A stretch of 64,000 bases of DNA from Spongilla lacustris. Lineage: Eukaryota > Porifera > Demospongiae > Spongillida > Spongillidae. The notes under the pieces are model-generated. The model did no database searches, was not told where the DNA came from, and saw only the letters and a program-made list of their open reading frames with translations. Made by a program: the position numbers and the translations under genes. The number at the start of each line of letters is the position of its first letter. The stretch's first letter is position 1. The stretch is taken from NCBI GenBank assembly GCA_949361645.1, contig OX442417.1:2741418-2805417 (forward strand). Reading direction: 5' to 3'. Below are positions 51,971 through 64,000 of the stretch, one piece after another.

Positions 51971-52087
51971 GTGTATGCACCATGGAATTGCATGTTTCCA
52001 CACAGGTGTATAAATGATATGCCTGTGTAGTGAGGGCAAGGCTGGGGAAGGGGGGCGAGGCAGGGGGGCTCGGGCACAAGGATGAGG

Positions 52088-52345
52088 CAGCACCAAAATG
52101 GACCAGAGATAATTATTTCATTTTATCGCGCTAACATTTAAATTTGTTTCAATCAGGGACATTGAAGACGGTACTATACCTGTTTATGGCCAAAAGTAAG
52201 GGGACACCCCCCCCCCTCGTATTTGTTTTCTTGGGCAGGGTGTGGGGAGGGGGGAATATGCTGCTAATATGGGTAATGATGCATGGGATGCCCGGATTGT
52301 TAATGTTATATGATCCTTGGCTTTAAGAGAAATGTTAATAAAGTA
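52088..52345. repeat. Dispersed block, copy 2
   Basis: Counterpart of 30640-30905, in the same order relative to the Smad linker exon and the silicatein upstream flank. Confidence 0.88.
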
Positions 52346-52644
52346 TTTATTGTAATGAATATGCAACTATTATTGAGATGTACGTATATGTAACAAAATA
52401 TAGCAAAATAACTGTTCAAATTATGATTATAATATTAACACATGCACAAATATAAACCATTCATATAAAGAAGATGGAATGAACAATTAGTAAAAGATGG
52501 AAGAGATAGTTTTTTTTTTTTTTAATTATACTTGATAACTGTGTTTGCCATATACAGTCTGGGGTTACTTTTGTCTCTCAAGTGATAGCTTGATGACATC
52601 ACTGCATGTTACACTACTGCCGAATGAGTGCTCCACGTGGTCAA

Positions 52645-54203
52645 GCTGAAAGGTGAGCTCAAGTCAAAAACACAGGGAAAAAGAACGTGTGAAATCCTTT
52701 TGGAATCATTACGTGCCAGTGATTGAACATTAAATCACACACAAATCAATTTTAATGTTCAATCACACAGTGATTTTACAGAGGATTTAAAAATCCTTTT
52801 ATAAAATCAAAACTTGATTCGACGCGTTTTTTTTCTTCCTGTGGTGCGTACGATTGTTACTACGTGTAAATATATGGCTCTCTTGCAAGGTTTTGTTTTC
52901 GCAGTGGCGTAAGATTAGCATGAGACTGATTAAATTTAGTATCGTGCCCGCATCGAAACGCAGGCGACATCACGGATATAGCATTGCCACAGCTGCATAT
53001 TACATGTAGCTACAAGTCTATCGTGAGATAACAAATGGTTATTTGCAGAAGCACTCGTGCAACACAGTCCAAAACCTAGTCTCCGCTAACTATGTAAGCA
53101 TTATTGCATAAAGTTTAGAGGTATATATAGGATTTGAAGGTAATGGTGGTGTGAAAACTTAGAAGGAAAGAACGAGATTCACATGCTAAATATAGGACTC
53201 TTCAAACGGTCTCGCGACCTGAACAAAACACAAAAATAACCGTCTTTGCCTTCTCGTTTACAATAAGTACCAACTTAATTTGTCTGGTACTAAATTGCAG
53301 TAATGTGTTGAACCTGGCATGTATCCTGTTCTCCCAGGAGGCCAAATCCAGCATGCAAACATTTATCGCTGTTTAGCCCAGCGGCCAGATAAACAATGGA
53401 AATACACAAACTAAAGTAGCCTTCTATCATTTGACGGTGTTGGGCCTCCAGCGAATGGAATTAATCGACACCTCGACTCACGGTATTCTCAGGCTATTGA
53501 CCTAGCGTATATACAAGACGGACAAGAACGACTCGTTCCGGGTCCCCAGTTCTACTTATAGCATTGGGGACGGGGGGGGGGGGGGGGGGGGGGGGGGGGG
53601 ATCCGAAATTCTATGGGGTCCCCAATTCTACCTGACACCGGGTACAAATCCTGTCCCTGATGCCGTGTAGTATTGTGTACATCTGCATGCATTTAACGTA
53701 TATGTATACCACGTGAATACACACATTTGCACAATCTAAAAATATAACCACTGCATTATATCCCTGTGAAGCAAAAAATGTGCTGCATGGCGAGAGGCAA
53801 TCACTATTACAATTGAATCTGGTGGCATGTCTGAAGGATAACTTGTATATCATCTTTGATAATAGAATTTCAGATATTGTTGATGTTACGATATGTTTAT
53901 GTTTTAATCTAGACTTTGCCTGAATTTTATATCATGGTTTGCTTATGCTCTCCACAGAACAAAGAGTCATTTTCAGGTGCTTGAAACTAATGTTGTCCAT
54001 GCCTAAATCATTACATGCAAGTCCATCAATACATTCCGAGACATCAAAAAGACATATCACCCATGTCATGGGAATTGAGGTTGTATACTTTCTTCCATGG
54101 TGTTACACACTGTTTTGAAAAGGTATTCACATACAACAAAAGTAACAAAACCCTGTTATAATGGAACTATTGGTTGTAGGAAAAATCAAAAGACCTGTGT
54201 GGA
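52645..54203. repeat. Upstream flank of silicatein 3
   Basis: Fifth copy of the array upstream block. A G29 run (53572-53600) occupies the place of CGGGGGG in the ghost unit and of shorter sequence elsewhere. GACATCAC at about 52966 is uninterrupted. Confidence 0.82.
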
Positions 54204-54211
54204 TATAAAAG
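54204..54211 (+). promoter_or_regulatory. TATA box of silicatein 3
   Basis: TATAAAAG, 73 bp before the ATG, in the conserved promoter block. Confidence 0.75.
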
Positions 54212-54276
54212 CAAAGCATTGCCTGCTAGGACTTCACTGGGATGTAGGATTGTCTATCCTATTAATGATTAAAGAA

Positions 54277-55656
<1,380 letters not shown>

Positions 55657-57482
55657 CTAATCTGTTTAGTGCATAATGTATTGGTATGATTGCATTCATC
55701 TATATACACATTTAGATCAGGCAATTTGAATAATGTGAGCAAAGAGTGGATAGAATATAGTATATGAATAATAATATGAGCATGATGTTCAAACTAAAAA
55801 TGAAGCTATTCAGACCTCCATGATATCATACAGATTGTGAGAGAACCTACCACAAGAGAACCAAATGACCAGGAAAATGTTCCTGCTTTGGCCAATTGCT
55901 GAACTTTTTTTTCATTTTGTATGGGGTTAATCATTACTTTGTTTGTAATGCTTTCTGAGATTGAAATTTTTGTGTTGGTGGTCATGAGTTTTGTCAAAAC
56001 TCTTTCTGGCTTCTATTCGTCTGGCTATACAATCATGCAGAATGCAGTGTTTTTTTTTTTAATTTTTAAAATGACATGTTAAAGTATTTTTGGTTATCAC
56101 ACTAATATTTGGCACAATGGAACCACCTGGATGAATCTAAGATGAAGATTGACTAAAGCAAGAGACATTAGATATTATTGTTGAACAATCATGATCCATC
56201 TTTCAACAACAAACATGCTGGACAGAATACCATTAGGAGACTTCCCATGCCTTACTATTACCCTAAAGATGTAAACTCTAATTATGAGCTCACTGCAGTA
56301 TGGTACTTAAATACATACCAGGAGGACTAACACTGTGACACATGCAGCCATGGTATAATAGTCTACTTATCCAGGGGTGTGTTCAATAATACACTGAGAG
56401 TGGACTTATTGATGGGGGTTATATGCGTACAGGGATTAAATACATGGCCACAACATTTCCAGAAGACTTCCCATGCCTTGATATTATCCTAAAGATGTAA
56501 ATATCATGGTTTGGTTCACACTGAGCAAGCTTATTTGGCAACATTGGCAAAACATTTCTTGAGTCCAGCCAGGGAAACAAAGTCATAATCAGTTACAGAG
56601 GTCAGACAAATGTCATCCAAGTCTAAATCATGAAATGGATTAGCAGATATTAAGTTACCGTATTATAATATAAATATTGAAGCCTTCTCACAGCTGGCAT
56701 CACGGCTTGCCACTCTAACATGCAGGCCCAAGTCGACCGTCCTTGGAGACTTCTATGGCAGGCTCAATCTCCATCTAGTGAGGGCCAATGCCACTGCCAT
56801 ACTCACCAGATGTGTTTTGCATTAACTATAGGCAGTTTATGATAGTGTATCGTTATTAAATGTATATATGATTATTATTATAATTGTGCAAAAAAAGTAT
56901 TACAAGATATTTTAATAAATACAGCATAATAGTTCAGTTCAAATGTTTTTTTTTCCATTGTAGGATATACATGTATGTACAGAGAGTGATCAGATAAACA
57001 TCAATGAATCCACATACCACAATAGTAATACATAAAATATGATGTGTGCTGTTAATAATTTATTATGCCATATCTGCCTGATGAATAATCAGGGCTTTGC
57101 ATTGATATATTCCATTTTGCATTTTATACTAATATGTTCACAACAAGAATCAGAACTGTACACACGTACAATCATGTCTGCATGTATGCTGGCTGTGTAG
57201 TTTTACTGCTACAGAATATGCATGTAATGTAACTATCGTATGTCACGAAATAGCAAAATAACACTAGAAATCATGATGATAATGTTAACACATGCACAAA
57301 TATAAACCATTCATATAAAGAAGATGGAATGAAAAATTGGTAAAATGTGTATTTTTTTTATGTTTGATAGCTGTGTTTGCCATATACTATACAGTCTGGG
57401 GTTCCTTTTTGTCTGTCACGTGATTGCTTGATGACTTCACTGTTACACTACAGTCGAAATGATGAGTGCTCCACGCGGCCAA
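55657..57482. repeat. Downstream flank of silicatein 3
   Basis: Related to the flanks of copies 1 and 2 but more diverged, with an internal near-repeat of the block TTCCCATGCCTT...TATTACCCTAAAGAT at about 56240 and 56470. No gene. Confidence 0.75.
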
Positions 57483-59507
57483 GCTGAAAGGTGAGCTCAA
57501 GCCGATAACACTGACAGGAAAAAAAAAACGTGTGAAATCATTTTGGGATAATTACGTGGTTGAACATTAAATCAGTATAAAATCACACACATATCAATCA
57601 CACACTGATTTTATAGGGGATTTTAAAATCTTTTATTAAAAATCAAAACTTGATTCGATGCGTTTTTCTTCTTTCTTTTTTCCCGTGCCCACGTACAATT
57701 GACATTGAGAGGCAGCTATATAAGTGAGCTAATCCAGCCGGGCTCCTTAGTGACAGGGGGCTGGACGGGGAGCTCAAAACTACTAATGCCTATCTACGTG
57801 TAAATATATAGCTCTCTTTGCAAGGTTTGTTTTCGCAGTGGCGTAAGAATAGCATGAGTGTTGAGACTGATTGGTATCGTGCCCGCATCGAACGCATTGC
57901 AACCACGGGCGACATCACGGATGTATAGCATTGCCACAGCTACATATTAGCTACAAGTCTATCGTGAGATAACAACTGGTTATTTGCAGACGCACTCGCA
58001 ATCGTGCAACACAGTATATGTACCCAAAAACCTAGCCTATAGTTGCATAATGTACAACACGTGCAGGGTGTACTGAAAAAAAAAACATCCTCTTTGAGAA
58101 CGATCGTGGTATATATACAGGATTTGAAGACAGTTTTGTTTTTGCAGTGGCGTCAGATTAGCATGAGACTGATTAGTGTCGTGCCCGCATCGAACCACAG
58201 CAAAAAAACGCATCAAATCAATTATTGATTCCACAACGGATTTTTAAATCAATTGTTAAATCAACGCATGATTGGATAGTAAATCAATCATTGATTTGAC
58301 GCGTTTTTTTGCTGTGAATTAACCGCAGGCGACCTTCACGGATGTAGCATTGCCACAGTTACCTACATGTACAAGTCTATCGTGAGATAACAAATGGTTG
58401 TTTGCAGAAGCACTCGTGCAACACAGTACATGTACCCCAAAACCTAGTCTCCCCTAGCTATGTAAGCTTTATTGGATTTGAAGGTAATGGTGGTGTGAGA
58501 ACTTAGAAGGAAGGAAACGAGGTTCACATGCTAAACATAGGACTCTTCAAACGGTAACAAAACACAAAAATAACCGTCCTTCTCGTTTACAATAAATACC
58601 AACTTAATCTGTCTGGTACTGAATCGCAGAAAATTGTTCAACCTGGCATGTATGGATTCAGCCCCCCTGTTCTCCCAGGAGGCCAAATCTAACATGCAAA
58701 CATTTATCGCTGTTTAGCCCAGCGGCCAGATAAAGAATGGAAATTCCCAAAACAAAGTAGCCTTCTATTATTTGACGGTGTTGGGCCACCAGCAAATGGA
58801 ATTAATCGACACCTTGACTCACGGTATTCAAGCTATTGACGTAGCGTATTCACAAGACGGCAGCAAGACGGGCAAGAAGGACGGGTTCCGGGTCCCAGTT
58901 CTATGTACATGCATAGCACTGGGGACGGGGGATCCCAAATTCTAGGGGGTCTCCAATTCTACCTGACACCGGGTACAAATCCTGTTCCTGCTAGCGTGTA
59001 GTATTGTGTATATATACTTTCCGCATTTATCTTATATACACGTGAATACACACATTTGCACAATCTAAATATATAACCACTGCATGACTTGCCCTGTGAA
59101 GCAAAAAAATGCGAGAGGCAATCACTATTACAATTGGATCTGGTGGCATGTCTGAAGGATAACGTATAGAAGTTCGTAATTTTTTTATCATCTCTGATAA
59201 TATATACGATATCTTTTTAATTCAGATTCTGCCTGAATTTTATATCATGGTTTGCTTATGCTCTCCACGGAACAAAGAGTCATTTTCAGGTGCTTGAAAC
59301 TAACGTACTCCATGTCTAAATCATTACAATGTACATGCAAATCAAAAAGACGTATCACCCATGCCATGCATGGGAATTGAGGTTGCATCCTTTCATCCGT
59401 GGTGTTATACACACTGTTTTGAAAAGGTATTCACATACAACAAAGATAACAAAACCCTGTTATAAAGGAACTATTGATGGTAGGAAAAATCAAAAGACCC
59501 ATGTGGA
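57483..59507. repeat. Upstream flank of silicatein 4
   Basis: Sixth copy of the array upstream block. After about 58115 part of it is repeated (GCAGTGGCGT...GTGCCCGCATCGAA at about 57836 and 58146), and a small foldback element sits in the second copy. Confidence 0.8.
58196..58316. mobile_element. 121-bp foldback MITE
   Basis: CACAGCAAAAAAACGCATCA is mirrored by TGACGCGTTTTTTTGCTGTG. The interior has several ATTGATT/AATCAAT words. Confidence 0.8.
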
Positions 59508-59515
59508 TATAAAAG
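59508..59515 (+). promoter_or_regulatory. TATA box of silicatein 4
   Basis: TATAAAAG, 73 bp before the ATG, in the conserved promoter block. Confidence 0.75.
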
Positions 59516-59580
59516 CAACGCATTGCCTGCTAGGACTTCACTGGGAAGTAGGATTGTCTATCCTATTAATGATTAAAGAA

Positions 59581-60963
59581 ATGAAATCGATCATAGTCTT
59601 GATTTTTGCGTGCTTGTCAGCGGCTTTGTCATTTGAGTTTGTGGAAGAATGGCACCTCTGGAAAGGCCAACACCAGAAGAGTTACACTTCTGAACTGGAG
59701 GAACTGGAGCGACATGCCATTTGGTCATCCAACAAGAAATATATTGAAGAACACAACGCACGTTCTGATATCTTTGGATACACTCTCGCCATGAACAGCC
59801 TAGGAGACCTGGTACGAAGTGTACTTATATTACTTGTACATTTTGTATGACACCATGCTCTTTAATTAGACCATGGAAGAATACAATGCAATGCATCTGA
59901 CGCATGAAGCAGGAAACTACACTCATCATGGCCTGAAGGTCTTTCAAGCATCAAAAGGAGTTCAGTATGTTGATTCTATAGATTGGAGGACAAAGGGAGC
60001 AGTCACTAGCATCAAGTATCAGGTATGGTAACAGAATGTGAAACCTGGAGATCTAGAACAATATTAAATGATGCCTGTAAACACAGGCTCAATGTGGTGC
60101 CAGCTATGCCTTTGCAGCTACTGGAGCACTTGAAGGAGCTAGTGCACTAGCCAATGACAAGCAGGTCACTCTAAGTGAGCAAAACATCATTGACTGTTCA
60201 GGTATTCAGACTACTGTATCCTATATGTATAGTTATACCCATTTACTACTGTTGGCTATAGTGCCCTATGGTAACCATGGATGCAGTGGTGGAGATACTT
60301 ATACCGCATTGAAATATGTGATTGATAATGGTGGAATTGACACAGAGAGCAGCTACAGCTTTCAAGCAAAGGTGACACTTCACTTTCAGCACATTTCAAT
60401 TACATGCTTCTTCCATAGCAATCGTCGTGTCAATACAACAGTGTAAATTCTGGTGCATCTGCTACAGGTGTTGTTAGGATTGCATCTGGCAGTGAGTCTG
60501 ACCTTCTGGCTGCCGTGGCAACAGTAGGACCTGTAGCTATAGCTGTGGATGCAAACACAAATGCATTCAGGGTTAGTGTTACTCAATGTATAGGTTATGT
60601 ATCAGAGACTTTTAGTGCAGTTACTGCAGTAGTAACTCCCATAAAGTGGATTGTTTTCATTCTATGTATATGCACATATATAGTTCTACCAAAGTGGAGT
60701 GTTTGATTCCTCAAGCTGCTCCAACACCATACTCAACCATGCCATGCTGGTGACAGGTTATGGCTCATACAATGGGAAGGACTACTGGCTTGTGAAGAAC
60801 AGGTGAAGAACCACATGTACAGTGTGCATGTTAGCTGATATGCTTCTCCACAATCTCCTCCAGCTGGGGCAAAAACTGGGGAGACAGTGGGTACATCCTG
60901 ATGGTCAGGAACAAGTACAACCAGTGCGGGATTGCTTCAGATGCTATTTATCCAACTCTCTAG
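59581..60963 (+). CDS. Silicatein 4
   Basis: Exons: 59581-59811, 59870-60022, 60087-60201, 60262-60371, 60419-60571, 60684-60802 and 60864-60963, 981 nt, 326 aa. Most similar to copy 3 (shared SAALS signal-peptide end, EYNAMHL, VQYVDS, NSWGKNWG, 58-bp intron 1). Private changes: [10 protein letters not shown] where the others have VFQAPRGVQY, and ASDAIYPTL at the C-terminus. The active site CGASYAF, H273 and N293 are complete. All seven exons have consensus splice sites. In-frame ATGs further upstream (from 59329) lie in the promoter block and are not used here, because the TATA box falls inside that frame. Confidence 0.95.
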
Positions 60964-62151
60964 CTAATCTGTTTAGTGCATAATCTATCTGTATGATTGC
61001 ATTCATCATTATATACATTTAGATCAGGCAATTTGGATGATTGGAGTGAAGAGTAAAGAAATAATTTTGTACACTGGGTGAGGATTTACATGTATGCATG
61101 CCTTTTGGCAAATGGGTAACCTGGTCTTAAGTTAACACTCCAAAAGCCTAGACTATCTTCAGCCTTTCAGTGCATGTATGCTTGTATTCTTAAAGGAAGG
61201 GAGGAGGAGGAGGAGGGCAGGAGGCTCTGGCATGGGATAAGGGGGTGCCAAAATGGACCACAGATAATTATTGCACTTTATCAACATTTTAATTCATTTC
61301 TAATCAACATTGAAGATGGTACTGAACTTGTTTATTGCCAAAAGCAAGGGGGCCCATATAATTTTGTATTCTTGGGCTGAGGGAGAGAGGGGGGGGGGGG
61401 GGGGGGAACCACACAGTCCACACTACGCCACTGGCCCACACTACGTTATTCCATTTAAAAAGCTGCTAAATATGGGCAATGCTGTATGTATTGATGCCTG
61501 AATTGTTTACGTTTACATAATCTTGAGAAATGTTAATGACGTTTTTTTAATTTTTATCCACCGTTCAGAGAAAATATTAATTTGTAATGTGGTGGCAAAT
61601 TCCAAAGTAGGGTAACATATAAAAGATATACTCTCGCTATTAATGGTGTGCTCATTTCCTTCGATGTTTGGTCTGTGTAAAATTTAAAAAACTGTGGTTT
61701 CATATATCTGACCATTCTTCACCTGCCTGTCACATTATATTGCACAACACGTAATATAAGAGCCTTTTAAGGACTTATAGGTACTGATGATTCATCACTT
61801 GTGTTTTAATTTAGACTCTCCCTGAATTTTATATCATGGTTGGGTCATAATAAACTAGCTTTGGCAACATCGGGAAAACATTTCTAGACTCCATGCAGCC
61901 AGAGAAACATAAAGTACAGGCGTCAAAAAAATGTCGTCCATGCCAAAATCATTGCATTCGGCCAATCTCCCACAGGCCACAGAAATGGATCACCAGACAC
62001 AGGAGATATTAATGTATAATGAAGTTATCATATCATAATCAAGTAACAGTATGAAATGACAAGATATTTTACATGTACAAGTACAGGAAGCGGTTCATAA
62101 TATAGTTAAGTTCAAACGTATATATGTATTTTTTTCCCCCCATTCAGTGTC
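60964..62151. repeat. Downstream flank of silicatein 4 and start of a further unit
   Basis: It holds a third diverged copy of the dispersed block (61245-61450, CCAAAATGGACCACAGATAA), a G18 run at 61389-61406 and, at about 61850-61980, a diverged array downstream flank (TTTGGCAACATCGGGAAAAC). The array pattern therefore continues up to the assembly gap. Confidence 0.7.
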
Positions 62152-62351
62152 NNNNNNNNNNNNNNNNNNNNNNNNNNNNNNNNNNNNNNNNNNNNNNNNN
62201 NNNNNNNNNNNNNNNNNNNNNNNNNNNNNNNNNNNNNNNNNNNNNNNNNNNNNNNNNNNNNNNNNNNNNNNNNNNNNNNNNNNNNNNNNNNNNNNNNNNN
62301 NNNNNNNNNNNNNNNNNNNNNNNNNNNNNNNNNNNNNNNNNNNNNNNNNNN
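62152..62351. other. Assembly gap (200 N)
   Basis: Exactly 200 N, a common placeholder length. Order and distance across it are not certain. Confidence 0.99.
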
Positions 62352-62639
62352 GATTCTTGGAAAACCGGCCACAGTTAGAGAGGAGCTTCACCACCCTTTT
62401 CATGCATGTATGACAGTTCGGTGTGGAGGTTGATGTGTAGTTGCCTACTGACTGTCAGGGACAAGGAGGGTCTGCTGAAATTTATTTTGAGATATTGGAT
62501 ACCAAACAACGTCATTGCTTTCTGGATTCTAGTCTGGATTTACGTCTGCTGCAGTATACTGTGGGAATCATGTGACAAGGGAGTGGATAGTGAGGGATTT
62601 TTCTGATCTGTTTCAGGGAATAGGGTGCTTGCTTGGTGG

Positions 62640-63475
62640 ATGGATATGATATAGAGCTGGAGGAGGGAGTGTCTCCTGTGCAGAATTGTACAAGGAAGAT
62701 TCCGCATGCAGTGGATGAGAAACTGAAGTCATTGCCGAAAGGAATATGGAGTTATTGGTCGAGTGGACACGCCTACACCCTGGACCAGCAACCTGACTAC
62801 TCAGGGATATTAATTAAATGCATGGATTGGAAACGGTTCCGTACTCTACGTGTACCGGAAAGCCATGCATCCGTACGTGTTGCGCCTACATGGATTCTGA
62901 ATTGGTGAGTTTGCTGTTGACTCGGACGAATATGACATGGATGCTGATCCCAGTGGACGGGTTTCAGGGGTGTAGTTCAAAGTTTTCAGATCTGTTGTAC
63001 GGGAAGTTGTTCAGGAGATTTCGTTACTCGAAGCTTAAGTGATCCGAACGCTTTAACATGCAGGCTTATACATTGCTTTCAAAAGTAAAGCTTGACTGAT
63101 CCCATTAGTAAAACCTGCCTCTTAATTAGAAAAAAACCAACTTACCAAGTGTAGCTTTTCGTTTCTGCGATTTCGCGACTCTAAGAATAGCCCTCAAGCG
63201 CAAAACGGATGGAAATTAGGAATACCGTAATTCAGCCGTATATCAGCCTCGTTTCTAATCCATGTATTTAATATCCCTGGACTACTGTATGGATGGCGGA
63301 CAAGAAGCAGGTACAGGTCTGTTTGGATCCTAGGGACTTTAACAAAGCTATCTGCCAAAACCATTTTGGGATGCCTACATGTATGTTGGATGATGTGCTA
63401 CCTCAGCTCAACAATATCAGAATTTTCAGTTTGCTGGACGCTAAGGATAGTTTCCTGCTACAGCCATTGGTATAA
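62640..63475 (+). pseudogene. Broken Ty3/Gypsy-type reverse transcriptase fragment
   Basis: This is a remnant of a retrotransposon polymerase. The 5' piece has YDIELEEGVSPVQNCTRKIP, the usual segment before the RT core. A frameshift near 62740 leads to GVIGRVDTPTPW. The 3' piece from about 63287 has CLDPRDFNKAI and FSLLDAKDSF, conserved RT blocks. Between them lies the small element 62802-63279. The 3' end stops at about 63475 and catalytic YxDD is absent, so it is inactive. Confidence 0.75.
62802..63279. mobile_element. 478-bp element inserted in the RT fragment, with target duplication
   Basis: The ends CAGGGATATTAATTAAATGC and TGTATTTAATATCCCTG are inverted repeats. GACTACT stands directly on both sides (62795-62801 and 63280-63286). 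With one copy of the duplication and the element left out, the RT reading frame is continuous across the site. Confidence 0.8.
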
Positions 63476-64000
63476 CTATAGCGCTCTTTAAAACGGGTCC
63501 TATCTCGACTACGAGTTATACTCACCCAGAAAGAAGAAAGAAGACGACTATATGGAGAAGACTTCTGGGAACACTTGAACAAAAAGTAATCGCGAGTTAT
63601 ACGCGGGTCGATTTTTCTTATTTATGACGGCTCCATGATATGGTACAAGTCCTTTACCGAGCCTTTCAGGCACTTCTGTGAGTGGCAGGAAATGCGGCAC
63701 CATGACATACTTTTTTAAAATTGAAATTGACTTAACTTATTAGGAGAGCACTATATGCGCGTAGAAAAGTGAAGGATTATGCAGAATATGCTACGTGTTG
63801 GGACATGCGTTAAGGATAAAATAAACTTGGAAACCAAACTAGTTTTACTGGTTGCAAATGGTCTCAAGATTTGCATTACTGCTACAAGTTTTCGATTTTT
63901 GATGGGTGAACGTTTAATGAGATGGCGGTTAGCCATGTTTGACTTGAACCGTAAACGTTGTCATGTTCTAATTATAAGCCTTTGTTCCACTCGATTCATA
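63476..64000. other. No recognised feature
   Basis: No supported gene or repeat in the last 525 bp. Confidence 0.4.

Noticed and set aside
62095..62413. ORFs across the N run
   Set aside because: They are produced only by undetermined bases in the assembly gap.

Overview
This is a eukaryotic, almost certainly demosponge, genome segment. The strongest evidence is a tandem cluster of four silicatein genes. These are sponge-specific relatives of cathepsin L, with Ser in place of the catalytic Cys, that form the axial filament of siliceous spicules. All genes carry GT-AG introns. The intergenic DNA is full of minisatellites, foldback/MITE elements, long poly-G/poly-C tracts and the recurrent microsatellite word ACATGT.

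Layout. (1) 1-2.2 kb: short repeats, a possible minus-strand gene start (1577-1626) and the SEC11 promoter region. (2) 2.19-12.55 kb, plus strand: a complete six-exon SEC11 gene, the signal peptidase catalytic subunit (177 aa). Its introns hold six tandem-repeat arrays, one of which has multiplied a 5' splice site. (3) 12.6-22.3 kb: gene-poor DNA with foldback elements, a degenerate RING-like coding remnant split by a 22-bp minisatellite, and a 0.63-kb direct duplication just upstream of the next gene. (4) 22.38-29.21 kb, plus strand: a nine-exon gene for a secreted or surface protein of 733 aa (signal peptide, FN3-like region, Ig, Frizzled CRD, kringle, Frizzled CRD, kringle, hydrophobic C-terminus). 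It resembles a ROR ectodomain but has no kinase. (5) 29.61-30.54 kb, minus strand: the 3' end of a Smad2/3-like gene (linker exon plus MH2 exon), lacking the C-terminal SSXS phosphorylation motif. (6) 31-62 kb: a silicatein tandem array. Six copies of the upstream flank are present but only four genes. One unit has lost its gene by deletion and one is truncated at a 5.6-kb nested inverted-repeat element. A second copy of the Smad linker exon lies at 51.9 kb, so the duplication unit included part of the Smad locus. (7) 62.15-62.35 kb: a 200-N assembly gap, followed by a broken Ty3/Gypsy reverse-transcriptase fragment that is itself interrupted by a small transposon.

How the genes relate. SEC11, the Frizzled/kringle protein and Smad are typical animal secretion and signalling components with no obvious operational link. 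The silicateins are secreted, so they would be SEC11 substrates. The silicatein genes sit on the strand opposite Smad, and if the missing Smad MH1 exons lie beyond the window the array is nested in a Smad intron. Exon coordinates were worked out by hand from reading frame, intron phase and splice consensus. No alignment or database search was run.
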